A DNA stretch of 25,941 nucleotides from Smittium culicis (taxonomy: Eukaryota > Kickxellomycota > Harpellomycetes > Harpellales > Legeriomycetaceae): NCBI GenBank assembly GCA_001970855.1, contig LSSN01004941.1:1-25941 (forward strand), in the 5' to 3' direction. The translations under genes were made by a program, and so were the position numbers. A model generated the notes under the pieces. The model was given only the letters and a program-made list of their open reading frames with translations. It made no database searches and was not told the DNA's origin. Shown here in pieces: positions 1 through 12,100 of this stretch (position 1 is its first letter; the number at the start of each line of letters is the position of its first letter).

Positions 1-211
1 TTTTTTTTTCAATTTTCATTCAAAAATAAATGAAGAGCTAGTTGAAAGTGGTACAAGACTTCTTGTTACTATTGATAATGTAGGCGGTCATAAAATTAAT
101 GAATTTTTAAACATCGAATTTCTATTTCTTCCACATAATTCAACATCATTAATCTAAAAACTTGTTAGATGTATAATAAGTTCATTTAAACGTGTGTACA
201 AAACTGAATAA
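1..211 (+). pseudogene. Decayed pogo/Tigger-like DDE transposase fragment
   Basis: Frame 2 reads through the left edge of the window into a stretch resembling the second half of a DDE_1-type (pogo/Tigger/jerky) transposase catalytic domain. It shows LLVTIDNVGGH (the second catalytic Asp with a following His), then FLFLPHNSTSLI. In the family this is followed by Gln-Pro-Leu-Asp-x-Gly and a sF-K-x-x-Y segment. Here the Gln position is a TAA stop at 155-157 (a CAA to TAA change would explain it). The frame then continues with recognisable IISSFKRVYK before a second stop at 209-211. The Pro-Leu-Asp positions are altered as well. It is therefore a dead copy, and its N-terminal half lies outside the window. 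I did not find a terminal inverted repeat or TA target duplication. The family call rests on motif resemblance only. Confidence 0.6.
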
Positions 212-1670
212 TTAACCATGAGCTTGTTTATCAAGTGAGCCAAAATGTTTAAGATATAACAGCTTAAGCTTTTATAATTCATTTGAAATTATTTATGTTT
301 CATGAGAAAATGTATATGTTAACACGATAATTTTTTTTTTAAAGTTTAAACTGAAAATAAAAGTATATATACCTTATTCCAAAAAATGTAACTCAAAAGA
401 CAGAAATACTATAGAAAAAAACCAGGCAGTTACAAAAACTAATATTTTAGAATTATATGACTGGACATGATTTATTCATTGAAGAAAGTATTCAAATAGC
501 GGAAAGTATTAAATCAAATCAAATCGATTCATATATTTAAATATAAAACGTGAGTTCAATTATCATGAGCTTAGAGGAATACTTAAATATAGAATATAGC
601 ACGTTTTATTTTGATGATTAAATATTTAAACTCCTGTAAATATAAAAAAATTAAATCGTTAGAGTTTAATGAAAATTAAATTGATAAATATCGAAAATAA
701 CAAGGAAAAACAATCTTTTGGATAAATTAAAGAATATTAATTAAGAGCATACTCCATAACTAAATTAATTATAAAGTTATTCATGGTTAAATTGAAAATC
801 GAGCTCATAAAAATTTTATAGAATTGAAAAAAATAGTTTTAGATAATTTTCTTTAATTTATATAGTTATATGTTTAATAATTTATAATCAATTAAAAATA
901 ATATCAATAATTAATAAATATATTAATTTAAAAGTCCGATAAAATATTATATGATGATTTATTAACTTTATTTCAAAAAATTTACTATATTTTCGAAGAT
1001 AGTAATAAAAAGAATAAAAAAAATCTATGGGGTATCAAATTCAAATAAAAAAACGCCAAAATATTCAATCTGGAGTGCTAATAATATTAATTATAGTTTA
1101 GCGTATTGATAAAATCGAATTAAATCTTTTTAATTTTTTTATTAAATTTTATTTAGAGTAATATAATGTATTTAAATATAATTATGCTTTTAAAGTGCGA
1201 ATAAAGAATTACTAAAGATTAAATTCTGAGTGTTTCGATGTTTCGATCACAGTTTGAAGCATAGTTCGTACAAAAATTCATTCAATAACTTTCGTTTTAA
1301 AATAATTATTGGCAGTATTTTCGGATATAGTTTTAGCTATTTTATTATGATGTGTTTTAGAAAGAATAAATTAGTAAATAGTAAAAAAAATTGCGATTTA
1401 AAAGTTTTTTAGGATGATTGAATATATAAAAAATTTCAGTTAGTACCCCGTCCCTAAAACTGTAGAAAGAAATTAAAGATTTTTAATTAAAAAACTTAAT
1501 TTTTTTATTCAAGCTTTTTTCTATACGCTTAGTTCTTGTACACGAACTATTGGCCATCAATATATATAATAAGATGATTCAAAATATATAAAAAAAGATT
1601 ATTTTTTCAAAATTATCATTTTATAGTCTAAAACGATTATTTTTACACAAAAAAAAACAGAAATAGTTAT

Positions 1671-1691
1671 AAGTTGGAAAATTTCCAACTT
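1671..1691. repeat. Short perfect inverted repeat (9-bp arms)
   Basis: Arms AAGTTGGAA and TTCCAACTT are separated by AAT. It lies in gene-free AT-rich DNA. No adjacent gene or T-run argues for a role. Confidence 0.4.
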
Positions 1692-4453
1692 AGAAAGTAT
1701 TTGGTTGCAAAAAGAATAAAATTTCTTTCATTCAAACTCAGAGAGTTTACTATATATTTAACAATGAAAATTCAAAATATCTTTTTTAAAGTCTTTTTTA
1801 TGAGTTAGCGAAAGAGTGAGATAATCTCATACTTACATATCCAAATAATATTACCATTCATATAAAATTATAATCATTCTTTGCGGTAAATTATTAACCT
1901 AAATAATATACCATTTTCATGGATAAATATCGCGATAAAGATAGTTAAGTATATCTTTAAAATACAAAGAAACAGTGAAGTAAATCTGATTTAATACTAA
2001 AAAATATGATGATTCATTTGAGCGGTTTATTTTACACAGGATACTCTTTCTTTGTATTTTTTTGATGTTGAGGTGCTTCTTTATATTAATAATTTTAAAA
2101 TCTATATTTTACTTTAATCATTATATTTTAATATTATTATATAAACTGTAACAAGAAGAAATACCCCTATAAATAGAGAAAAATTCTACCATAATAATAA
2201 AATCTACAAAAAAATCAAAACTATCTTATAATAAAATTATTATTTTATTTATTAATATTTGAATCCGAAAGAAAAATAACTTGTGAAAAACTATAATATA
2301 CACAAAATATAGGCGGAGAAAAGGAAATTATTCTACACTATTATTATGATTTGTCAGGACCAAATTTTTTATTTTCATTAATAAGCTATATATATTTTTT
2401 TACACACAAGATTTAATTTATATAAGCGTATTAATAGGCCTTCAATATTTTTTGCTATATATGAAATTTTTTTTACAAAAATATAAAGAATAAGCATTTT
2501 TTATAATAAAATTGAAAAAAAAGCTTCTAAAATATTATTAATAAATTTATTACAATAAATTAAATAAACAAAATTTTGCCTTAATTCCTTGGCTCAAAAA
2601 CGTCGGCAACAAAAATTTTTACAAATAATATATTTTATCTTAATATCTGAACTGCAGTTTATGCTCGGACGATGGGGACCACTTCTTTTTAGTCTATAAA
2701 TATTTCATAGATAAATCTAGAGATAAAGAAAAATTTCAGATTGTATATAAAAGAAAGGAACAACTAGTATTGTTGTATACGTTGGACAAAAATTTTAACC
2801 CAATTAATAATTGACATTTTTTCGTTACAGAAATAAGGAAAATTAAAGCCTTTGTGTAAAGAACAACTACATATGTCTTTCTACAAACGAATATAAACTA
2901 TTTAGAGCGTTCATTTATATAGAGTAACTATAAAGTAAAGTGTTATTTTGTTGATGTGTTATGTCAGTAGTGTATCAGCTATCTAGTAAGATTTAATTAT
3001 TTAATAAAGTTTTGAGCTTACAAACGTATAAAAAGGCAAGCGAAAACACCAGCACAGAAGGAAAAATCATTGTTATTTTATTTTACTATAATTTAAATAC
3101 AACTTATCAATAAATTTTCACAACCGTCAAATTTTATTCTTTTTGTATATTGGCAAAATTTTTTTTACTAGAAAAAACATCAAATATTTGGTACAACTCA
3201 TGTATAGCAAAGTATTAATTAATTCATAAATACATAATTATCAATTTATTAAACAACCTCTTCAATTTAACTTGGACAATAAAAATTTACAAGATATTTA
3301 AATACAATAACTACTCATTTTAAAAATTATTTAAAGTGAATATTATGATTTATATTTTATCATTATATTTTTAGCTATTTATTGTAAATCAATAAAGTTT
3401 TGATTTTAATAGCTTGAAGGATACTATAAGTATAATTCCGATTATAAATAAATAAGATCAGTTCTTTATTAGCAACAAACGAGAGATGAGAAAGTATTTT
3501 TTTAAAAACAAAAAAAGTTATTTGTGATTTAATTACAAAGAGCTATAGAGGACTTTGTATTTTAATATTAAAATATTTTTATAAGACTATTGGCATTTAT
3601 ATTATAGCCATAATTTTATATTATGGTTTCATGCTTATAATATTGAAAAAAAATTCTCTATTAAAAGAGACTAAAATCATTTTTAAAGAGCAATAACTCA
3701 AAAAAAAGAAAATAATAAAACGAAATATTGACAAACTATTAAAGCAAGTTTATTATTTTAAAGCTCAAAATATTTAATATATTTAAGAGTCAAATAAAAC
3801 ATTAGATAAAATTTAAAAATCCAAGTGAAGTAAAGGGAAAACTCCGATAAATAACCAACTCTTTAAGATCATAGTATAAAAATCGGAAGGTTCTAAACTA
3901 AGACAGCACTTTTTTTTAGCTACAAATATATCGTAATGGTGAATAAAAATTGATACCGTTATTAGCTAATAAAAATTATCTTTTTATTTATCTAAAAATA
4001 ACTTGCTTTTATTGTTATTATTTTATCCATTGAATATTGGTGGTTTATAAAATTCACACACCGCAAATCCATAGACCTTATAATACTTTCTTTATTCAGA
4101 ATATCCCAAATATTGATCATTAGGTATATTAGAGACTATCATGAATAGTAGATCCATATCTAAACATGGTCTTACTTTCTTTATAAAGTTTTAAACGAAA
4201 TAATATCGATTAAAATAAAACCTATATCTATGAATTTATATAATTCACTTTATCAAGTCAATTAACTAGTAATAAAAGTCCCGCTTCTAAAAAATACCTG
4301 CAATATATATCGGATCTTGAACTGATCAGCGTAATGTATGTTAAATGTAACCTTAGCGCTTTTTGATCTCTTGGGGGTGGTTTTTTATATTACTTTATAT
4401 CTATTTACATCATTAAAAACAGTTTTGTTTTTAGATATAGTATTATTAAGTGA

Positions 4454-4472
4454 GTCTTGAATCATTCAAGAC
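4454..4472. repeat. Short perfect inverted repeat (9-bp arms)
   Basis: Arms GTCTTGAAT and ATTCAAGAC are separated by a single C, about 580 nt beyond the stop of the COP9 subunit gene. A T-run follows a few bases later. Function unknown. Confidence 0.4.
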
Positions 4473-5047
4473 GGTATTTTTTTTTAGATATGATGTGCAC
4501 ATTTAAATAAAAGTATAATCCAATTCAAAATCCAAGACTAAATTGAGAAAACTAGTATAACTAAAAATTAACTATACCAAATAAATTAAATAAAACGAAG
4601 TAATTTTAGCGAAAAATTACGTGCTAGGCGAGAAGTAGTATGGTCGCAAGAAAAAAAATAAACCAAATACGTTTATATTCAGTCAGTAGCATAAATCAAG
4701 TAAGGAGCTTGCGAAATTAAATCTAGCCTTTGATAAGTTAGATAAGTGTTTTGAGAAACTGGATGCTGATCCATTAATGTCGTATTGTTAATTTATCCTG
4801 TATAAAGTCGAATAAATTAAAAAATATAATATTTAAATGAATAAAAAATAACCACTTACTTAAATCCACAAACTAAAATTATAGCTAGAATTAATAATAG
4901 AAATCATATTGAAAAAATCAATACATGCTAAGCTAGGGAAATAATAATTTTATGCAATAAACTAGAAATTATTAAAAATAAAAAAAAAAGATGAGCTTTT
5001 TATAAGCTGCTAAAAATAGTAGCTAAAGTGTACAAAGACTATACATA

Positions 5048-6894
5048 TTATTGGTTCCAAGGGTCATTTTCATAGCGCCTTCTTGAATATAAAAGATTGT
5101 CTTTAGATAAATTAAGTCTCATTAAGCAAGCTTTGTTATTAAGTGATAATGTACGGATGTTACTAATCGAATAGTATACACAATCAGATCTGGATTTAGA
5201 TATTTGGTTTTTTACAGAGTCGAGTTTTAAATCGAGGTTGTCTGACTGAGACTTCGAATCTAAAGGATCTTGGTTATTAGAAGAGGAATTAATAATTGTT
5301 GAGGGATACTCAATGAACAAGAAGTCAGATTCTAAATCGATTCTAGAATTAGAGATAATGTTTTGTAGTATCAAACTTTCAAGGTTTGATATTAGCTCGT
5401 TTTTAGAACGGAAATGGAGATTTTTGGCCATTTGCGAAAGGGATATTTTTGACCTTGGTTGAATATAGGTTAAGATAACGTTATGTTTTATTAAAGTCAT
5501 CAAGCTATCAAATCTTTTTGGAGAGAATAAATCTATCTTCATTAGCGACTATATAAAATAGAAGCAAAAAATAAAATTAAAAAAAAAAGCTGGATAAGCA
5601 AAGGTAAAATAACAATGTTTATAATGATATAAAGCGTAATTGAAAATTTACTTCAAAGCTAGCCAAACATTCAAATAACTTTTTGTATTCTCCAGAGATA
5701 AAATAATTTAACGCATCATAGACACATGTGTCGTGGTGAATGTACCTAGAGAAATTCTTGCTCTCCAAAAATTGAGACTTTATTTTATCTCTAGGGAGAA
5801 TTGCAAGTGCACACATCATTCCATAAAGAGCAATATCAGAGTTACAAGTGATCTATTGTCATTAATAAGTAATCTTAGCAAAGGTTTGTTTTTTCTAAGC
5901 GTTGAATAATATAGAAATAAATTAATTGAAAAGATGTATATTTTACCCCATTAAAATCTTGCTTATCGTTATATTCGAGGTCAAGAAACGTTTTAAGTGC
6001 CTCAGCATAGTTTCCAGTAACATAGTTGATTATACCATATGCAGCCTTGGCAAGTACATACTGACCGTTCTCAGGGATGCTTAGCTTTGAGGTCAATAAT
6101 TTTTTGCAGTAGCCGGCAGCCGTATCATAGTCGTTCATTAAAATAGATACCTATGCGTTTTTATGAATATAGATTAAATTTATACTAAAAGAAAAGGTAG
6201 AGGTTATTTTCTTATACCCTTATTATTGATAAACTCATTTGATTTAGTTTGTTTAAATCATCACAGCAGTCACGCAATCTGAGGTACTGTTTTAGTGCAT
6301 TTGGTAAATCGCCAGCTTTATAATACAAGGAACCCAGATTCATTATCCCTGACTAAGTGATTAAAAAATCGAAAAAAGGAGAAATATTAAAACTTTAGAA
6401 CAGAATAAACTAGAAATTAATGATTACCCAAACTTTATCTTTGTTCATTTTCGCTCTGTAAATGCTTAATTCTTGTTCTATTTTTTCAGTTTCTTCGGAA
6501 ACTTTAGTATCTATAGCACTGACCCAATCTTCATCTATATAATCTATATTTGTTTTTCCTTCTTCATCTTTATCTTTACTTCGGCTGACAATAAAATTTA
6601 TGTTTCTCAAGAGACTCAAATAAAGCTTCGTATCGTAGGTATTATTTTTCAAATCGTTCGCAGCAAGCCTTAAACATTCGACAGAAAATCCAGGGCAGGC
6701 TTCAGAAATTCTTATTAGCCTTAAAATTAGCGATCTATCAGAATAGTTGGAAGAGTATTCATAAATATCAAAGCTTTCAGGTAGTTGGCCTTTAGAGAGA
6801 TATTTTTGAAGCCATACTAATCTTCTGTTTTTTTGGTATCCTATTTTCAAATTCCATATATGAGATCGGTATATAAGCACTTATTTATAGTCAT
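5048..6894 (-). CDS. CSN1: COP9 signalosome subunit 1 (CSN1/GPS1-like, PCI domain)
   Basis: Exons on the minus strand: about 6880-6428, 6352-6218, 6150-5947, 5852-5652 and 5548-5048, with introns of 75, 67, 94 and 103 nt, all in phase 0. They give about 497 residues, close to animal CSN1 (about 490). Segments align in order with CSN1. FDIYEYSSNYSDRSLILRL corresponds to the conserved LDLEQYAASYSGLMRIERL region and is followed by ACPGFSVECLRLA. WVSAIDTK and a helical segment precede the TPR/Rpn7-like MNLGSLYYKAGDLPNALK. The PCI winged-helix part is in the last exons (KNELISNLESLILQNIISN), then a C-terminal helix and a DPWNQ end. CSN1 is a scaffold subunit of the complex that removes Nedd8 from cullins. 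The start is unresolved: the first exon is open only to a GTG at 6880 with a stop just before it, so an upstream exon is needed. An ATG at 6892-6894, joined by a 56-nt intron (GTGCTT to CAG) to the exon at AGATTAGTATGG, would fit in frame, but its donor is weak. Confidence 0.87.
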
Positions 6895-7226
6895 GTCTTG
6901 TTCCAGTAGGTGGAAAGTACAAATGGTGTAGGGTTTAATACTCAGTTGATAATACAAGCTGCAAGTTTGAAGCGAAATTTCAAATATCTATTTTTTTTAA
7001 TAGCCTCAAACTGCTATTTTCGAGTTTTAATTAGATGGATATTGACATAAGCTTGAGTCTACCAACAAATCACAAAGCAAAGCAAGATTTATTTCGTGTA
7101 ATTTATATCCAATAGTTTATTATCATAGCTTACTAACCCTTATATCCAGTAATAAACGAAAACGCTAATGCTTCGAGCAAATTTAAGCAAAGTATTTCTT
7201 TTTTTTTACTCAGAGAGTTTATTAAA

Positions 7227-7558
7227 TTAAAGCATAGTAAAATAGGAATTATTGTTCAACATACTACTAATTAGCTGTAATATCAGAGAACAATTGTAAT
7301 CATCTTTAACCAAGTCAAGTGTATACTCTTAGCTTGCCCAAGTTTATTAAGGAACTGTAAACATGCGTGTTTTAAATTATTAATAGCCTTTTTAGGAGAC
7401 TTGGTAAAAGTCGAGTTTTAGCTTCATCTAAACCAAATAAGCCAAGCTGATTATCAGCAAACGCTGTAAAATATAAATATTTAACCATATTCCTTTTTCG
7501 TATACAGCTATCTTATTAGTTTGATATTTTCAATGTATTTAAAACCTTCTTTTTCCAT
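7227..7558 (-). pseudogene. Possible frameshifted coding relic, unidentified
   Basis: On the minus strand, ordinary-looking protein sequence is spread over changing frames. An ATG at 7558 begins MEKEGFKYIENIKLIR and then stops. An ATG at 7488 begins MVKYLYFTAFADNQLGLFGL and continues to DEAKTRLLP. The next frame carries on with SPKKAINNLKHACLQFLNKL and GQAKSIHL. A third frame continues with LDLVKDDYNCSLILQLISSM and ends at a TAA at 7227-7229. The composition (Asp, Glu, Gly, Gln) differs from the Ile/Lys/Asn/Phe noise nearby. I recognise no family. It could be a decayed gene with single-base indels, small exons of an unrecognised gene, or chance. Confidence 0.25.
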
Positions 7559-8150
7559 AATGATCGCTTTATATTATATTATAAGCTGAAATCGTCACTT
7601 TTATTTAAAATTTTATATGTGCAAATCTATAATTTAAATTATTTTTTCTGCCTGAATTCAATATCTTTATCAATATTCCTCTTAGTCCCAGGTCGTAATA
7701 TAATGTATATCCACGTTATTATCATAATAGTTTTGAGCAATAATTATTAAAGTTATGAGAGCTAAATTTTTTGAATTCTATAATACTTGCGATCATGTTT
7801 CACTATTTTACTTTTAAAAATTATTCTCAAACCCATTTTTTAAGCCCTATTACCACATTTCTAGCTGTAAAAAAGTGTATTTAAAGAGGTTTTAGGTTCA
7901 GAGGAGAGGCGGCGATCAGAACAGGAGTCAAATATAAATATATATATACATTACTCTAGAATCTATGGCTGATTCCAAGTAAAATTAAATATCTCTGGTT
8001 TTGAAATTTTTATATTTTTCACTATAAGAAATATTAACCATGAGTAAATAAACCTTCCTGATTAAGAGAATCTCATGTAAATAAAAATAGCCCTTGCATT
8101 AATTTTTTTTTTTGAAAAAAAGCAAAAATGATACCTATTGATATTTATTT

Positions 8151-8219
8151 CAGTGTCTATCGAGTAAATGAGTGAGCAGGTCAGTTTTTTTACAGGGGGG
8201 GGGGGGAGCTCAGTGTCTA
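8151..8219. repeat. 9-bp direct repeats flanking a 12-G tract
   Basis: CAGTGTCTA occurs at 8151-8159 and 8211-8219. The interval between them contains a run of twelve G residues (8195-8206), striking in DNA this AT-rich. The layout resembles a short insertion with a target duplication, but the inside has no recognisable element. Confidence 0.35.
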
Positions 8220-8472
8220 ACTAACATTGCTGATAAAGTAAATATATGTTGGTATTTAACTTGCGATTTTTGGAATATTGCAAGATTATTGTGTCTATAT
8301 AAATCTGTGTTGGAAATTAAGCGCAATGTTACATTTTGAAATTATTAGAGTATTGAATATGATGTATAAAATTTCATTTATCATGGCTTCAATATTTTAA
8401 TTTGTGCAATTATGATGGGTTTATGTAGCATAGTCTATTGCATTCACAATAAGGGTAAATAGTCTTATAATA

Positions 8473-8812
8473 TTGATTTATTTTACAGCACTAATATGTA
8501 GACTTGTACAGAAATTGATAGCTTATACAAATCATATTGTATTTGAACAGAAGCTTTTATATAAATCTAAACATTTTACTAGTCATAAACACGTTTTATA
8601 TAAATTAGGCCAGAGTTTTCTAGTTAGGACTAAGGCTATAAACTCATACTTTCAAATCATTTATAATTTAACATAAAGATTATTTCGCTTTCTATGTACC
8701 AGCAGAACAGTCGCTTAATATGAAATATTACAGGCATAAAAACGGATCATTAAGCTATAAGGCGGTAGCTGGATCTCGAACGCTATATAATAGATCACGC
8801 CTTTAAGCATAA
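8473..8812 (+). other. Unidentified open stretches, possible relic
   Basis: A frame open from 8473 to 8676 (67 codons, no ATG start) is followed in another frame by about 40 codons reading FAFYVPAEQSLNMKYYRHKN and SLSYKAVAGSRTLYNRSRL. The second piece has less biased composition than its surroundings. No family is recognised and there is no credible start, so I do not call a gene. Confidence 0.2.
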
Positions 8813-8886
8813 CAGTTTTTTTCCTGATAGATTCTGTCTTACTCCACACCCCAATACTAACTGCGTAATCCAATTAAATGTGCTGC

Positions 8887-8957
8887 TAGCCAATAGTTGC
8901 ACATAAAGACTTAATATACGCAAAGCTAATAGTACATAAATGTGCATCTATTGGCTA
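8887..8957. promoter_or_regulatory. Inverted repeat with opposed CCAAT boxes upstream of DOA1
   Basis: TAGCCAATAGTTGCACAT (8887-8904) and ATGTGCATCTATTGGCTA (8940-8957) are reverse complements at 17 of 18 positions, separated by 35 nt. Each arm contains GCCAATAG, a CCAAT-box core of the kind bound by the Hap/NF-Y complex. The element lies about 215-285 nt upstream of the DOA1 ATG, a usual CCAAT distance. It could also be the end pair of a tiny MITE. Its regulatory use is inferred. Confidence 0.45.
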
Positions 8958-9172
8958 CTAAATAGTTGCTAATTTCAACTCTTTTAGAAATGAGCGCATT
9001 TTGCCAAAAAATGAAAATACTGCTATTTTTAATTAGTAAAAACATAATTATATTTTTTCGATATATAAAGTATACACAATAAATATAAATAAACCATACT
9101 GCTTACTTTCTTCACTGCAAACTCATTTATCCTCGCTAATAACATAAATTGTATACAAAAATTACCGCCTAA

Positions 9173-12100
9173 ATGGAAATGTTTAAATTATCGACAATAC
9201 TTTCTGGTCATCACGACGATGTAAGCCCTTTTTTAAATAAGCTCGCCATATATAAATTACTTACGCCCCCTCCTCCAATATTTAGAAATTGCATTTTTTC
9301 ACTTTCTTTTTATATCAAACTTAGTGATGAATTTATCATAGAAAATAAACTATTGTTTTTATCTTTAATTTAAGGTTCGCGGTGTTTCGTCTACAAATGA
9401 TGATTGCATCGTAACAGTTTCTCGAGATAAAACTGCTGGAATTTGGGAAAGGCACGGTTCTGTTAATTTTAGCATGGAAAAAATGCTAATTGCACATAGT
9501 AGCTATGTAAACTCTGTAACCATTTTAAAAGTAGCCGGGAACTGTAACATTGTTAAATACTCTACCATATTATCATATCTAATCCACTTATTACGTGTTA
9601 GACTATGTTGTTACTGGAGGTTCCGATAAAATAATATATGTTTGGGACATATTGGATTGCTCAAATCCTATTTTCACACTCATTGGGCATACTGATAATG
9701 TCTGTACTCTATCTAGCTCAAGCGATGGAAAGATATTTTCAGGCTCATGGGACAAGTAATCTAGTATTTTATATCTAAACACTACATTTTACCGCATTAC
9801 AATATAATTTTTTAATTCTTTTTAGAACTGCAAAAATCTGGAATAATTACCAGTGCGAGTATACTTTAGTTGGCCATGAATATGCTATTTGGGATATTAT
9901 AGAGTTTAATAACAACTCTGTTTTAACTGGTATATTAAATCAATATAGCTACAACTTTCTTATATCTAATTATATATTTTTTTACTCTGAAATCATAGCT
10001 TCTGCGGATAAAACAATTAGGCGCTGGATAAATGGAGTATCCGTAAATACTTACACTGGACACCAGGATTGCGTGAGAGCACTTGTAGATCTAAATAATG
10101 GAAGCTTTGCTTCAGCTGGCAATGACAGGTATTTTTTTTACTTATTATTTGATATATTAATAATATCAACTAACTTTTAAACCCCGCATTTGATCTTTAT
10201 AATAGCTGTATAAGAATATGGAGCGAAGAAGGATCTTGCTTAATGGAGCTTTTTGGCCATAGTTCATTCATTTACTCCTTAGATTTATTGCCCACCGGAG
10301 AGTTAGTATCCTCTTCAGAAGATCGAACCGTAAAATTATGGAAAGGTAGTTTTAGTTTATTTTTAAATAGAAAATAACTTCCCTCGGTTTACTAAAAAAT
10401 AAAATAAATTTTTAATAGACGGGGTAGATGTACAAACCATTATCTTACCTGCGACTTCTATTTGGTGCGTTTCTACAATTTCTAATGGCGATATTGTTTG
10501 TGGTACAAGCAATAACAGCGCATACGTATTTACTAGAGACAAGGAACGATACGCAGATTCTGATACTTTAAAAATCTTTAACGAAGCTAATGCTAATTTT
10601 GCAGAATCAAAGTATTTATATTTTTATCTTACCTTATTTCATTGCAAGATTTTTATTAAAATTTTATTATATAATAGAAAAACCAAAGAAAAGATTAATT
10701 CAGATAAGCTTCCTGGTGTTGAGAGATTGTTACAGCCAGGTTAGTATAACATTTTCCCATCTCATTAAATACCATAATTTTATATAATTCAATATTTATA
10801 CCGTCAATTTTATTCGTTTTTATTTTTTTCTTATATAGGAACCAAGGATCAACAAGTTATAATGGTAAAAAATGGCAGTGAAGTTGAGGCTCATCAGTGG
10901 GATTCATCCACGAATAACTGGCTTAAAGTAGGTGTTGTAACTGATGCCGTGGGACAGGAGAGAAAACAGCTTTATGAGGGTAAAGAGTACGATTATGTTT
11001 TTTCTGTTGATCTAGAGGATGGAAAGCCAGTCAAAAAACTACCTTATAACTGCACAGGTAATTCATATAGATATTAAACCAATTATTTTTATTGGATTTC
11101 AAAATATACTCTTCAAGTCAGATTATTCATTTATCTTTTTCAAGCCATTAATTGTAATTTTTTTTTAAACAATTCAAAGAAAATCCATACACCGCTGCAC
11201 AGAATTTTATCAATAAATACGAATTAAGTGGAACATATCTTGATGAAATAGCAAACTTCATCGTTCGAAATGCTGAAGGTGTAGAAATCGGTTCAAACCA
11301 AACAGGCGGGGACCCACTTACTGGTGGATCTAGATATGTAGCAAATGGCTCAGATACTACCAGTATGGGCTCACTTTCGAACTACAAAGATCCCTTTACT
11401 GGAGGGTCTAGGTATATATCAAGCAACTCACAATCAGCTGCCAGAATTACGCAAAGTTCTGCTAAAGAATTTACTTGTCCAGTAAGATCGTTTTTTTGGT
11501 ATCCTTAATATATTTATAATAAACTTTTTTTTTTTTGGCTTTTTAGAAAAAATATGTAAATATGGAATCTGGAAATCCAAGTGCAATTTACAAAAAACTC
11601 GAAGAGTTTAATTCTAAAGTCAAAATACAAAATTCCGATAAATCTTTTGATCAAGACGAAATGAGTATAATTAAAGCCGTTTTAAATAAAATTTCTGGAG
11701 AAGAAAGCTCTGGCGAAGATGTAATATTTCAAGGAATTGATAAAGTTGTTTCTAGGGTAATGTCCTGGCCCATTGAGTATAGGTTCCCTCTTTTAGATAT
11801 CATTAGGCTGGCGGCCAGTAAAATACATTTTAACGGTGAGATAAGAAAACATTTGCTCGCTGGAGACAGTCTAGAAGTATTTATTGAAAAGTCTTCGAAT
11901 ATTGTTAGTGACTATGAAAAAAATAACCTAGATGGAATACAAGCTAGAGCTATCATGGCTATGCGAATGTCAGTGAACATGTTTAGCTGTGCTGACGGTC
12001 AAATCGAAATCGCACTGTCAGGCCAAGAGCTTTTAAAAATTTGTAAATTAATATTATCATCAAGCCCTAATAAAAACTTAAAGTTAGCGGTTTCATCCTT

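Larger units (their letters stand above)
212..5047. other. Long gene-free AT-rich region
   Basis: About 4.8 kb with no open frame that looks like protein, dense stops in all frames, many A and T runs, and no tRNA or rRNA signature. A 60-codon open frame at 1230-1412 has the Phe/Ile/Lys/Asn composition expected by chance in such DNA. The left end adjoins the dead transposase, so part of the stretch may be eroded mobile-element DNA. The only regular structures I noticed are two short perfect hairpins, listed separately. Confidence 0.7.
6895..9172. other. Divergent intergenic region between CSN1 and DOA1
   Basis: About 2.3 kb separating two genes transcribed away from each other, so both promoters should lie here. 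It contains a coding-like relic on the minus strand (7227-7558), a 12-base G tract, open frames on the plus strand at 8473-8812 that match nothing I know, and a CCAAT-bearing inverted repeat near the DOA1 start. These are described separately. The rest is AT-rich with no feature I can support. Confidence 0.6.

Noticed and set aside
1230..1412. 60-codon ORF with an apparent ATG
   Set aside because: Phe/Lys/Asn/Ile-rich noise in AT-rich DNA, no motif and no coding context.
6473..6673. 66-codon plus-strand ORF rich in Phe and Ile
   Set aside because: Antisense to the first CSN1 exon.
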